Part shown: piece after piece, positions 36,690 to 45,589 of the stretch
Layout: each line of letters opens with the position of its first letter
How positions within the stretch are numbered: the first letter of the stretch is position 1
Origin: Caballeronia sp. M1242
Lineage (GTDB): Bacteria > Pseudomonadota > Gammaproteobacteria > Burkholderiales > Burkholderiaceae
Assembly (NCBI RefSeq): GCF_017220215.1
Contig: NZ_CP071132.1
Span: 1 to 64,000, forward strand
DNA length: 64,000 nucleotides
Direction: 5' to 3'
The notes under the pieces: model-generated
Databases searched by the model: none
Seen by the model: only the letters and a program-made list of their open reading frames with translations
Told to the model about the DNA's origin: nothing
Translations under genes and position numbers: made by a program

Positions 36690-37070
36690 TCACAACGCGG
36701 GACACGACAGTACCTGCTGCGGCGGCAGCGTGCCCGGTCCCGCGTCCACTTTCGCGCCGCGCGGCGGCGTCGAGACGAGCCGCACGCTGTTTTCCCCAAC
36801 ATTCGCGAGCACGTACTGCTCCGCGCTTCCATCCGGCTGCCAGTACACGCGATAGACCGCGTCATCCCGATAGATATGCAGCGCGCCGTGCACGGCCTTG
36901 TCGCCTTGCACGAGATCGGCGCGCGCGCCTTCCTGCAACGTCAGCGCGTTGCCCGACGCGCCTTGCAGCACGCCGCAAGCGGGCTGGCCGGCGTGCGCGT
37001 GCGCGCATGCGAGAAGGGCCGCGCAGAAAGCCGCGCAGAAAGCCGCGTGGCGATACGGCGAAACGTTCAT
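36690..37070 (-). CDS. Small secreted protein of unknown function
   Basis: A 126-residue protein with a signal peptide ending near AHAHA (residue 27). The mature part has two cysteines (PACGVLQG near the start, LSCPAL at the end) that could form a disulfide, and a beta-rich middle. I do not recognise a family. Convergent with the aminotransferase gene. Confidence 0.65.
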   Translation of the reverse strand: MNVSPYRHAAFCAAFCAALLACAHAHAGQPACGVLQGASGNALTLQEGARADLVQGDKAVHGALHIYRDDAVYRVYWQPDGSAEQYVLANVGENSVRLVSTPPRGAKVDAGPGTLPPQQVLSCPAL

Positions 37071-37208
37071 CGGCGAAGCCTCCGGGAAATGTATCGGCCA
37101 CCCTCCGCAGCAAGTTATGTGCGGGGCCGCATGCCGAGGCGATTCGCTTCGCCGTTCGTCCGCGCGTGTGCTACCTTGAATGAGCAGCGTTCGATGTTGG
37201 AGGGCGCC

Positions 37209-37457
37209 ATGTCAGTCATCGCACCGGACGAGAAGGCGGAATTCCTCGCGATTCTCGCGCGACACCGGCTCGACCCGACCGATTTCCTCGTGCAGGAAGC
37301 GGGCGAATCGGATGTCGTGGACGATGTTTATCCGCTGCGGGGACACGTGAACATCGTGCGGCGCTCGACGCTGAAGGAGCGCGAATATCGCATCGGGCAC
37401 GGCACCGCATGGGTGGCGGCGTTCGAGAAGGACCTCAATAAGGGCGCGTTCGGCTGA
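37209..37457 (+). CDS. Small conserved-looking protein, unknown function
   Basis: An 82-residue acidic/basic protein starting MSVIAPDEKAEFLAILARHR with an ideal GGAGGG upstream. The centre (RGHVNIVRRSTLKEREYRIG) is charged. No membrane segment and no known motif. An in-frame ATG 15 bases upstream is possible. Confidence 0.6.
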   Translation: MSVIAPDEKAEFLAILARHRLDPTDFLVQEAGESDVVDDVYPLRGHVNIVRRSTLKEREYRIGHGTAWVAAFEKDLNKGAFG

Positions 37458-37511
37458 AACGCGCGCGCCGCGTAAGTGTTTTCAACGCATCTTTTTGAAG
37501 CGGAGCACACG

Positions 37512-37835
37512 ATGAGACCGACCGACTTCACATCGTTCAGGGCGCACCTCGCCATGCTGCTCCGCGATCTGCCGCGCGGCATGACCGCCGATCTGACCGA
37601 TGTGGCCGTTGCATACTGGAACGGCAAGCAGGTCGTCGGCGCGTATCTGCGCGATAACGGATGCATCGACGAAGATTTCGACTTCGACGAGAACGCCTGG
37701 GGCGTGTGGCGCGACGAGTTCCTGCTCTGGTTCGACGCCCCGCGTTTCTCGGAACGCAGCGATCTGAAGGCTGCGCTCGTCTCCGGCACGCATTGCGCGA
37801 CGGTGCACGGCGGACGGTGGCCGCGTCCGCGCTGA
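37512..37835 (+). CDS. Small protein of unknown function
   Basis: A 107-residue soluble protein (MRPTDFTSFRAHLAMLLRDL...) with the acidic, aromatic segment DEDFDFDENAWGVWRDEFLL. GGAGCACACG upstream can serve as ribosome binding site. Not recognised; probably in a unit with the 82-residue protein before it. Confidence 0.55.
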   Translation: MRPTDFTSFRAHLAMLLRDLPRGMTADLTDVAVAYWNGKQVVGAYLRDNGCIDEDFDFDENAWGVWRDEFLLWFDAPRFSERSDLKAALVSGTHCATVHGGRWPRPR

Positions 37836-37985
37836 AGCTGCGTCGCGACGAAGCACTGCATTCTTTCTCCTTCGCTCTCCCCGCCCGCGAACGGCACGTG
37901 ACTTGCTGCCCCAGACCGGTCTGGCAACGTCCGAACCACGGTTGACGACGGCCGCGTTCCGCCATTCTTCAGGGAGGGTTGCAGC

Positions 37986-40559
37986 ATGGCGAGTACCTCA
38001 AGACTTCATCCGCTCACGTTCGGCACGGCTATCGCATTCATCGTGATCGGACTCGTGCTTGCCGCGGGCGGCGCGTATCTCGTGACGCTCAATGGATCGT
38101 GGTACTACGCGATCACGGGCGTGGCCATCGTGCTGACCGGCCTTCTCCTGCTCATCCGACGCCGCTCCGCGCTGCTGCTCTTCGCGCTCGTGCTGTTCGG
38201 CTCGACGATCTGGGCGGTGTTCGAAGCGCGTTTCGACTTCTGGCAGCTTCTGCCGCGCTTGTGGATCTGGGTCCTGCTCGCGGTGTGGCTGCTCATTCCT
38301 TATGTTCATCGCGGCGCGCTGTTCGGTCCGCCTTCGACTGCGCGGGCCGCGCGCGTGCCGCTCGCGGCTGCCATCGTGCCGGCGGTGCTGCTCGGCATCG
38401 GCACGTACTTCACGGACCCGCACGATCGCGCGGGCAGCATCGACGTGAGCGTGGCCGCCGACCCGAACCAGCCCGACCTGAACGCCGCGACCGGACGCCA
38501 ACCCGGCGACTGGATCGACTATGGCGGCTCGCCGCTCGGACAGCGCTATGTGCCGCTCGCGCAGATCACGCCGCAGAACGTGCATCAGTTGAAAACGGCG
38601 TGGACGTTTCGCACCGGCGACATGCCCGGCCCCGACGATCCGACCGAAACGACCGACGAGAACACGCCGCTCAAAGTGGGCGACACGCTCTTTCTGTGCA
38701 CGCCGCACAGCAAGGTGTTCGCCCTCGATGCCGCGACCGGTAAGGAGCGCTGGCACTTCGATCCGCAGATCCAGAGCGCGGTCGGGTTCAAGCATTGGGA
38801 GCACATGACCTGCCGGGGCGTCGCGTATTACGATCCGGCGATGCATGCGGCGGCGGTTTCGGCTGCGGCCGCGTCCGAAGCGTCCGCCGCGCCGGACGCG
38901 TCATCCGATGCGCAGGCGTCCGCGCCGGCCGCCACGAGCGATGGCGCGGCCTCCATGCCCGCCGCGTCCAGCGATGCTGCCGCCTCCGCGCCCGCGCAGA
39001 GCGGTGATCAAACCGCCGCGCAACCGGCGCCTCAACCCGCCGCGCCCTCGAACGAATGCCCGCGCCGCGTCTTTCTTCCGACCGCCGATGCCCGCCTCAT
39101 CGCGCTCGACGCCGACACGGGCAAGCCCTGCGCGAGCTTCGGGAAGAACGGGACCATCGACTTGCGCATGAACATCGGGCCGTTCACGCCGGGCGGCTAT
39201 TACTCGACCTCGCCGCCGGCCGTCGCGCGCAATCTCGTGATCGTCGGCGGTCACGTGACGGATAACGAATCGAACAACGAGCCGTCCGGCGTGATTCGCG
39301 CATATGACGTCAACGACGGCCATCTCGTCTGGAACTGGGATTCGGGCAACCCGGACGCCACCGAGCCGATCGCGCCCGGCGCAACCTACGTGCGCAACTC
39401 GCCGAACATGTGGTCGATCTTCAGCGTCGACGAGAAGCGCGGCATGATCTATCTGCCGATGGGCAATCAGACGCCCGACCAATGGGGCGGCCAGCGCACG
39501 CAGCAGGCCGAGCGATTCGGCGCGGGCGTCGTCGCGCTCGATCTCGCGACCGGCAAGCTGCGCTGGAATTATCAGTTCACGCACCACGATCTTTGGGACA
39601 TGGACGTGGGCGGCCAGCCGACGCTCGTCGATCTGCAAACCGCGCAAGGCATGCAGCCGGCGCTGATCGCGTCGACGAAGCAGGGCAGCCTTTACGTGCT
39701 GAATCGCGAAACCGGCCAGCCGATCATCCCGATCAACGAGGTGCCGGTGCCGCAAGGCGCGGCGCGAGGCGACCGCACGTCGCCGACGCAGGCCGTCTCC
39801 GCGCTCAACTTCAATCCGCCGCGCGTGCGCGAAGCCGACATGTGGGGCACGACGCCGTTCGATCAGCTCTGGTGCCGCATCAAGTTCAAGAGTCTGCGCT
39901 ACGAGGGGCCGTTCACGCCGCCGTCCGAGCAGGGCACGCTGGTATTTCCGGGCAATTTCGGCGTCTTCGACTGGGGCGGCGTATCGGTCGATCCGGTGCG
40001 GCAGATTCTGATCGCGAATCCGGATTACATGGCGTTCACGTCGAAGCTCATCCCGCGCGAGAAGCTGGACGAGCAGGCGGGCGAGAAGAAGGGCAGCGAG
40101 ACGAGCGGCATCAAGCAGGCGCGCGGCACGCCGTTCGCGTTCGAGCTGAACGCGTTTCTGTCGCCGCTCGGCATTCCGTGTCAGGCGCCGCCGTGGGGGT
40201 ATATCGCGGGTGTCGATCTGCGCACGGGCAAGATCGCGTGGCAGCACAAGAACGGCACGATTCGCGACAAGGCGCCGCTGCCCATTCCGATGCCGCTCGG
40301 CGTGCCGAGCCTCGGCGGCACCATCGTGACGGCGGGCGGCGTCACGTTCCTCACCGGCACGCTCGATCAATACGTGCGTGCCTACGACGTGCGCAACGGC
40401 AACAAGCTATGGGAAGCGCGTCTGCCGGCAGGCGGCCAGGCGACGCCGATGAGCTACGCCGACGCGAGCGGCAAGCAGTACGTCGTGGTGACGGCGGGCG
40501 GGCATGGTTCGCTCGGAACCAAGGCGGGAGATTACGTGATCGCGTACACGCTGCCGTGA
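37986..40559 (+). CDS. gcd: Membrane-bound PQQ-dependent glucose/quinate-type dehydrogenase
   Basis: An 857-residue quinoprotein. Five N-terminal membrane helices (about residues 12-135) anchor it, and the rest is a periplasmic eight-bladed propeller (DWIDYGGSPLGQRYVPL first blade, WTFRTGD, FTHHDLWDMD, GGTIVTAGGVTFLTGT, LPAGGQATPMSY). It oxidises aldoses such as glucose and passes electrons to ubiquinone. Its size is larger than the roughly 800 residues of E. coli Gcd because of an Ala/Ser/Pro-rich insertion at about residues 287-355. Glucose dehydrogenase fits best; quinate dehydrogenase is the alternative and aroQ lies 5 kb away. Followed by a strong hairpin. Confidence 0.88.
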   Translation: MASTSRLHPLTFGTAIAFIVIGLVLAAGGAYLVTLNGSWYYAITGVAIVLTGLLLLIRRRSALLLFALVLFGSTIWAVFEARFDFWQLLPRLWIWVLLAVWLLIPYVHRGALFGPPSTARAARVPLAAAIVPAVLLGIGTYFTDPHDRAGSIDVSVAADPNQPDLNAATGRQPGDWIDYGGSPLGQRYVPLAQITPQNVHQLKTAWTFRTGDMPGPDDPTETTDENTPLKVGDTLFLCTPHSKVFALDAATGKERWHFDPQIQSAVGFKHWEHMTCRGVAYYDPAMHAAAVSAAAASEASAAPDASSDAQASAPAATSDGAASMPAASSDAAASAPAQSGDQTAAQPAPQPAAPSNECPRRVFLPTADARLIALDADTGKPCASFGKNGTIDLRMNIGPFTPGGYYSTSPPAVARNLVIVGGHVTDNESNNEPSGVIRAYDVNDGHLVWNWDSGNPDATEPIAPGATYVRNSPNMWSIFSVDEKRGMIYLPMGNQTPDQWGGQRTQQAERFGAGVVALDLATGKLRWNYQFTHHDLWDMDVGGQPTLVDLQTAQGMQPALIASTKQGSLYVLNRETGQPIIPINEVPVPQGAARGDRTSPTQAVSALNFNPPRVREADMWGTTPFDQLWCRIKFKSLRYEGPFTPPSEQGTLVFPGNFGVFDWGGVSVDPVRQILIANPDYMAFTSKLIPREKLDEQAGEKKGSETSGIKQARGTPFAFELNAFLSPLGIPCQAPPWGYIAGVDLRTGKIAWQHKNGTIRDKAPLPIPMPLGVPSLGGTIVTAGGVTFLTGTLDQYVRAYDVRNGNKLWEARLPAGGQATPMSYADASGKQYVVVTAGGHGSLGTKAGDYVIAYTLP

Positions 40560-40570
40560 AGCAAGCGGGA

Positions 40571-40597
40571 GGGCGGCGGCGCGTTGAACCGCCGCCC
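40571..40597 (+). terminator. Hairpin between gcd and the convergent small gene
   Basis: GGGCGGCGG and CCGCCGCCC around a nine-base loop, just after the gcd stop and before the stop of the minus-strand 37-residue gene. No T-run; likely a bidirectional terminator. Confidence 0.6.
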
Positions 40598-40606
40598 AAC
40601 GCGGAT

Positions 40607-40720
40607 TTATGCCGCGCGGCGATAGGCTTCGGCCATCAGCGCGCTGACCTTGGCGCGAGCCTTCAGTGCGTCACGAACGGCGTCGGCGATAAGCGAAAAA
40701 AGCGGGGCGAGAATTCCCAT
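40607..40720 (-). CDS. 37-residue helical protein
   Basis: ATG at 40720 with the ideal ribosome binding site AAGGAG seven bases upstream. The peptide MGILAPLFSLIADAVRDALK...AYRRAA is a single amphipathic, basic helix. A 14-bp palindrome lies 33 bases upstream of the start. Size and composition resemble the many small regulated membrane-associated proteins of this group; function unknown. Confidence 0.6.
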   Translation of the reverse strand: MGILAPLFSLIADAVRDALKARAKVSALMAEAYRRAA

Positions 40721-40752
40721 GGCAACTCCTTGAACCGGTGGCGTCTAGGTTA

Positions 40753-40766
40753 ACTACCTAGGTAGT
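40753..40766. promoter_or_regulatory. 14-bp perfect palindrome, likely operator
   Basis: ACTACCTAGGTAGT is a perfect palindrome in an otherwise AT-rich stretch (GTTAACTACC and CCCGTATATTAG flank it). It lies upstream of the minus-strand 37-residue gene and 140 bases before the plus-strand lipoprotein gene. The regulator is unknown; a MarR- or TetR-type dimer would fit the size. Confidence 0.55.
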
Positions 40767-40905
40767 AACCCGTATATTAGCAGGTTTGGTGCGACGCAGC
40801 AAACGACGCCTGCAAGGCTGGCTACGCTGAACGACTCATAGTGCGAACTTAGCGCGATAATCGACTGAACCGCGTGCTTCGCTCGTTCCCAGAAGGAGAA
40901 CGCAC

Positions 40906-42615
40906 ATGAGTCGGCATTTTTCGGTTCGCGCAGTGCTCTCCCTGCTTGGCGCGGCGATGGTCGCGGCGGCGATCGTCGTGGGATGCAGCGGGGGCGGTTC
41001 TTCATCGACGACGAGTTCCGTCGCGGCGGGCGGCGGGGCGGCAGCGCCCGCGTCCAGTCCTGCGGCAGCATCAGATGGAACGAGCGGCGGCACACCGACG
41101 CAGCCGGCCACGCACCCGATCGACGTCGCCACGTACCACAACGACATCGCGCGCACCGGCCAGCAGCTCTACGAATCCGTGCTGACGCCCGCGAACGTCA
41201 ACGCGGCCACGTTCGGCAAGCTCGCCGTCTTCGCAGCGGACGGCCCCGTCGATGCCCAGCCGCTTTTCCTCGCCGCCGTGCCCATCGCGGGCGGCACGCA
41301 CAACGTGCTGTATGTCGCGACCGAGAACGCGAGCGTCTTTGCGTTCGACGCGGACACCGGCGCCACGCTCTGGAAAGCGAGCACGCTCGCAAGCGGCGAG
41401 ACGCCGAGCGACGACCACGGCTGCGGTCAGATCACGCCGACCATCGGCATCACGGCGACGCCGGTCATCGACCGCGCGCGCGGCGCGATGTATGTCGTCG
41501 GCATGTCGAAAGACGGCGCGGGGCGCTATCACCAGCGCATTCATGCGCTCGACCTTGCGACGGGCGCGGAGCTTTTCGGCGGGCCGACGGAGATTGCCGC
41601 ATCGTATCCCGGCACCGGCGTGGGCAGCCAGAACGGGCGCGTCGTGTTCGATCCGGGGCAATACGCCGAGCGAGCGTCGCTGTTGCTGCTGGGTGGCGTC
41701 GTCTATACGGCATGGACGTCGCATTGCGACATCATGCCGTACACCGGCTGGGTGATCGGCTACAACGCGAGCACGCTGCAACAGGCGAGCGTGCTGAACG
41801 TCACGCCCAACGGACAGATGGGCGCGATCTGGATGAGCGGCGCGGGCCTCGCTTCGGATGGCGCGTCCATCTATCTTCTCGATGCGAACGGTACCTTCGA
41901 CGCGACGCTCGACGGGCAGGGCATGCCGATTCACGGCGATTTCGGCAACGGCTTCCTGAAGCTCGCCACGACGCCGACGCTCGCCGTCACCGATTACTTC
42001 CAGCCGTCGAACACGGTGCAGCAGTCGAGCGCGGACGAGGATCTCGGTTCCGGCGGCGCGCTCGTGTTACCCGATCTTCCGGATGCAAGCGGCGCGATCC
42101 GCCATCTCGCGCTCGGCGCGGGCAAGAACTCGGTGATCTACGTGGTCAACCGCGATTCGATGGGCAAGTTCGATTCGAACGCGGATCACATCTATCAGGA
42201 GCTCGTCGGGCAGATTCGCGGGCCGGTGTTCGGCATGCCCGCGTACTACAACCGGACCGTGTACTTCGGCGCGATAGGCGACAGCATCAAGGCATTCACG
42301 ATCAGCGACGCGCGGCTCTCGTCCACGCCCGCCAGCCAGACGCCCACGAGTTTCGGCTTTCCGGGCGCGACGCCGAGCGTGTCGGCGAACGGTGCGGCGA
42401 ACGGCATCGTGTGGGCGGCGGAAAACGGCACCATCGCGGCGCTGCACGCGTACGACGCGTCGAATCTCGCGCGCGAGCTGTACAACAGCCGACAGGCCGG
42501 CGCGCGCGACCAGTTCGGCCAGGGCAACAAGTTCATCACGCCGACGATTGCGAACGGCAAGGTGTACGTGGGCACGCGCAGCGGCGTGGGCGTGTTCGGA
42601 GTGCTTTCGCGATAG
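40906..42615 (+). CDS. PQQ-repeat-like beta-propeller lipoprotein
   Basis: A 569-residue lipoprotein: signal peptide with lipobox ending VVGC (C27), a Ser/Gly/Ala-rich spacer (to about residue 70), then propeller repeats of the PQQ type (NVLYVATENASVFAFDADTG, then ATLWKAS; RIHALDLATGAELF; NGKVYVGTRSGVGVFG). It has no obvious PQQ or catalytic residues, so it may be a scaffold or ligand-binding propeller. AAGGAGAA precedes the ATG. It lies next to gcd but has its own start region. Confidence 0.75.
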   Translation: MSRHFSVRAVLSLLGAAMVAAAIVVGCSGGGSSSTTSSVAAGGGAAAPASSPAAASDGTSGGTPTQPATHPIDVATYHNDIARTGQQLYESVLTPANVNAATFGKLAVFAADGPVDAQPLFLAAVPIAGGTHNVLYVATENASVFAFDADTGATLWKASTLASGETPSDDHGCGQITPTIGITATPVIDRARGAMYVVGMSKDGAGRYHQRIHALDLATGAELFGGPTEIAASYPGTGVGSQNGRVVFDPGQYAERASLLLLGGVVYTAWTSHCDIMPYTGWVIGYNASTLQQASVLNVTPNGQMGAIWMSGAGLASDGASIYLLDANGTFDATLDGQGMPIHGDFGNGFLKLATTPTLAVTDYFQPSNTVQQSSADEDLGSGGALVLPDLPDASGAIRHLALGAGKNSVIYVVNRDSMGKFDSNADHIYQELVGQIRGPVFGMPAYYNRTVYFGAIGDSIKAFTISDARLSSTPASQTPTSFGFPGATPSVSANGAANGIVWAAENGTIAALHAYDASNLARELYNSRQAGARDQFGQGNKFITPTIANGKVYVGTRSGVGVFGVLSR

Positions 42616-42657
42616 ATTCGGTACTGTCATCGCTTCATCGAGAGTGAGAGAGATCGA

Positions 42658-43038
42658 ATGAACGCATCGCAACGCATCGACCAGTTGATCGCCGAACTGA
42701 CGGACTGGCGCGGGCAGACTTTTGCCCGCGTGCGCGAAAGCATCCTCGATGCCGATCCGGAGATCGTCGAGGAATGGAAGTACATGGGAAGCCCGGTGTG
42801 GTATCGCGACGGCATGATCGCGGTCGCCAACGCGCACAAGGGCAAAGTGAAGGTGACGTTCGCTCACGGCGCGTCGATTGCCGATCCCGACGGGCTGTTC
42901 AACGCGGGGCTGGACGGGAACGCGCGGCGGGCCATCGATTTCTTGGAAGGCGATACGGTCGATGCGGCGCGGCTCACGCGGCTGGTGCGCGCGGCGATTG
43001 AGTTCAATCAAAAGAGAACGAAGAAGTCGAGGAGGTGA
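42658..43038 (+). CDS. DUF1801 family protein
   Basis: A 126-residue protein with the DUF1801 pattern: IDQLIAELTDWRGQTFARVR, EEWKYMGSPVWYRDG, then ANAHKGKVKVTFAHGAS and a C-terminal helix ending in a basic tail. The fold is frataxin-like in relatives; function is unknown. It follows the lipoprotein by 42 bases with AGAGAGATCG as a plausible ribosome binding site, so the two may be cotranscribed. Confidence 0.78.
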   Translation: MNASQRIDQLIAELTDWRGQTFARVRESILDADPEIVEEWKYMGSPVWYRDGMIAVANAHKGKVKVTFAHGASIADPDGLFNAGLDGNARRAIDFLEGDTVDAARLTRLVRAAIEFNQKRTKKSRR

Positions 43039-43617
43039 GAGCGGGTCGGGTCGCTTCTCTCGCGAGCGGCGCGACTCAAGCAAGTAATTGCTTTGTAGAC
43101 CGAATGACGGTTGGATGCGGAGCATGCGTGAAGGCGCTTGTCGCTGTTCCGGTTCGCAATCTCTAATGCGCGCCGCGTGGCGCTCAAGACGCTTCGCGCA
43201 GTTCATACTGGCCAAGCGGCCCGATTCGCGTAGCCGGAGATGGCTCGCGGCGGCATGGGCCGGTCGAGCGTCTATCGGCTTCACAAGACGCTCTGAGCGT
43301 GTCCAATCGCGCTGGCTGCTTCTGCAACTGGCCGACGGACGCCTGCGCAGCGGGCTTGGCCGCACCGCCAACAGTCCGCCGTCGAGAGACCGCTCTGATC
43401 GTAGGAAGCGAACCGTCAAATCTGGCCGCTCGACCTACGCGCTTTCACCGTGCGAGGCTCCGACGCACCTTGGCGGCAACGGAGCGTTTTCATAGCCGGC
43501 CGGCGTTCGCGTGAGGTGCTGGCTTAGCCGCGCCGCTTCCCGGCCACCGTTACTCAAGCGTTGAGAGGCGCGCTTCGCCCATGAAGAGCCATCCGGCCGC
43601 TTCGACTTAGCTCGCCC
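43039..43617. other. Gap without a recognisable gene
   Basis: About 580 bases with lower GC and scattered stops in all frames except a 135-codon plus-strand frame whose composition (Arg, Ser, Ala) looks like noise. I see no repeat, terminator or RNA structure. Confidence 0.5.
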
Positions 43618-44997
43618 TCACCAACGCGCCTCCGACGTCCCCGGCGGCACCGACGCCCTGTCATACCGCGCAGGCGTGCGCGCGAGTTGCGCGCTCGGCC
43701 GCACCGCTTCCAGTTCGCCGAATCCCGATGGCACGCGCTCCAGAAACGCCGCGATATCCGGCTTCTTCGCGAAGAGACCGCCCTCGATCCGGCCGAGGCC
43801 GCGCAGCCACTTCCCCGTCTGCGCCAGCGATACCTCCACGTGCCAGCTTCCGCCTTCCCGCTGCTGCTTCCACAGCGCCGCCGCCGCGCCGAACGCCATC
43901 AGAAAGCCGGTCGCCATGTCGAGCATCTGCATGGGCAGCGCGCGAGGCTTGCCTGCGCCTTCTGCCTCGCCTTCGGCCGCGTTAAAGCCCATCGCGGTCT
44001 GAACGAGCGAGTCGAAGCCGCGCCGCCCGGCCCACGGGCCCTGCGTCCCGTAAGCCGACAACGACACCTGCACGATGCCCGGCCGGCGCGCCGCCAGCTC
44101 GTCCGGTCCGAAGCCGAGCGATGTCAGCCCTCCCGGCCGATAGCCTTGCGAGAACACATGCGCGTCGCCGATCAGACGCCACAGCGCCGTGCGCCCGTCT
44201 TCCGAGCGCAAGTCGACATGGGCCGAGCGCTTGCCCCGGCTCGTATCAGCAATGGCGGAAATATTCGGCAGATGCGGCGAATTCACGAGCATCACATCCG
44301 CGCCGAACGCGGCGAGCGCGCGACCGCCGACCGGACCGGCCAGAATGCGCGTCAAATCGAGGACGCGCACGCCGGAGAGCGGACGCGCATCGGCGGCGAG
44401 TGGCGGCAGCGCGAGCGGCGGCGCATCGCCGATGCGCGTGAAGGTCATCAGCGGCTGCTTGGCGAGCACCTGACCTTGCGGCGTCGCGTCCCATTCGTCG
44501 AAGCGGCGCAGCTTGGTGACGACGAGACCGCGTTGCGCGCAGGCCTCCTCGAAGTCGCCCGCGCGCCACTGGACGAGCGCGCGCTCGGCGTCGGCGCGCG
44601 TCGCCGTGGCCGGATCGAGACCGAGCACGCGCAACGCGCCGTCCTGATGGTGCGCGAAGTTCGCATGGATGCGCACGTAGCCGTCGGCGCAGCGGTAGAG
44701 CCCGGAGAACGGCCCCCACGTTTCCGGCTCCTTGCCGTCGAGCGTGAAGTAGCCGGTGCATTCGACGGCCGCGTGCGTCATGTCGACCGCCACGCGCTGA
44801 CGCGGCGCGCCGCGGACATGCGCGAGCTCGCAGGCCGCAAGCGCCGCTGCGGCGATGGTGGACTGCGCGGCCGTGCCGACGGCGAAGGTAGAAGGAAAGA
44901 CCGGATCGTGCCCGGTCAGGTCGACGAACGAAAGCGCATCGCCGGGCAGACCGGCGATGCGCCATAGGGAAGCGAGGGTATCGAAGGAAGCGGTCAT
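43618..44997 (-). CDS. CoA-transferase family III (CaiB/BaiF) protein with halves in reversed order
   Basis: A 459-residue protein. The usual N-terminal family block (LSGVRVLDLTRILAGPVGGR, then RGKRSAHVDLRSEDGRTAL, RPGGLTSLGFG, DMATGF and HVEVSLA) lies in the second half, from about residue 207. The first half carries what is normally C-terminal (VAVDMTHAAVE, GPFSGLYRCADGYVRIHANF). It therefore looks circularly permuted, or like the inner portion of a duplicated protein. The Asp in DMATG is a candidate for the conserved catalytic Asp. Substrate unknown. The ATG at 44997 follows a weak GGAG-poor region, so the start is moderately sure. Confidence 0.78.
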   Translation of the reverse strand: MTASFDTLASLWRIAGLPGDALSFVDLTGHDPVFPSTFAVGTAAQSTIAAAALAACELAHVRGAPRQRVAVDMTHAAVECTGYFTLDGKEPETWGPFSGLYRCADGYVRIHANFAHHQDGALRVLGLDPATATRADAERALVQWRAGDFEEACAQRGLVVTKLRRFDEWDATPQGQVLAKQPLMTFTRIGDAPPLALPPLAADARPLSGVRVLDLTRILAGPVGGRALAAFGADVMLVNSPHLPNISAIADTSRGKRSAHVDLRSEDGRTALWRLIGDAHVFSQGYRPGGLTSLGFGPDELAARRPGIVQVSLSAYGTQGPWAGRRGFDSLVQTAMGFNAAEGEAEGAGKPRALPMQMLDMATGFLMAFGAAAALWKQQREGGSWHVEVSLAQTGKWLRGLGRIEGGLFAKKPDIAAFLERVPSGFGELEAVRPSAQLARTPARYDRASVPPGTSEARW

Positions 44998-45589
44998 GAT
45001 CGGAGCGCGGCGACGAAAGATGCGTCATTGTCGCGCCGATTCGCGTCGGCTTCCCGCTACAGTTTTATGGGCGGGTGCCGGGCCGCTGCGGACGCGGCAG
45101 CCGGGCCGTGCCGCCCTTGCGCCTTCAGCCCCGGGCACGCGTGGTCGCCGATTCCGCCTCTGGCCGCAGTTGCTTCGGTCTGAGCGGCGCCGTGCCGCTG
45201 ACTCCGCGCCCGGGCGTATCGCCATGAGCCCCCGCACGTGCCGAGTCGTCGGTTGCGAGCCCGGCCGCAGCAGCTAGGGCTTGTACCGCGTCCTGCCGCT
45301 GATCCTGAGCGGGCGTAGCACCTTCAGCCGCAGGCGCTCGGCGTCGACGGTTGCGCGTCTCGCCGTACCGGCTTGGAATCGAGCCGCGCCGTGCGCCGAT
45401 TCCGTGCCCCGGCTTCGCAGTCTGCTCGCGGCCGCGCCGAAGCTCAAACCGCGCGCCGCAGCCCGTTCGGCCTCGTGCCTGCCGCATCGCTGCTTCCGCG
45501 CCCCGCGGCAGCGAATCCGGCATGCCGCCTCCATCGACGATGCCCGTCCCCGCGATACCGAGCGGCGAGCCCCCGCGCCCAACCACCAA
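44998..45589. other. Gap with decayed repeat DNA
   Basis: About 590 GC-rich bases between the CoA-transferase and pdxA2 genes. Minus-strand frames are open but Arg/Ala-rich and unlike protein. The part next to pdxA2 is a degenerate copy of the pdxA2 3' end (45478-45570), and the rest contains similar short repeated phrases such as GCGCCGTGC near 45186 and 45386. Confidence 0.5.
45478..45570 (-). repeat. Degenerate tandem copy of the pdxA2 3' end
   Basis: Aligned by eye with 45597-45685, about 87 bases match with roughly 20 mismatches, offset near 120 bases. Translated on the minus strand, GIAGTGIVDGGGMPDSL parallels DIAGKGIADEGSMLEAL of PdxA2. It lies immediately after the pdxA2 stop. Confidence 0.65.

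Noticed and set aside
43088..43495. 135-codon plus-strand frame in the gap before the CoA-transferase
   Set aside because: Arg/Ser-rich, no start signal, no recognisable feature; likely chance.
45125..45589. Minus-strand frame next to pdxA2 as a separate gene
   Set aside because: Its beginning is a degenerate copy of the pdxA2 tail and the rest is low-complexity Arg/Ala/Gly; no ribosome binding site.
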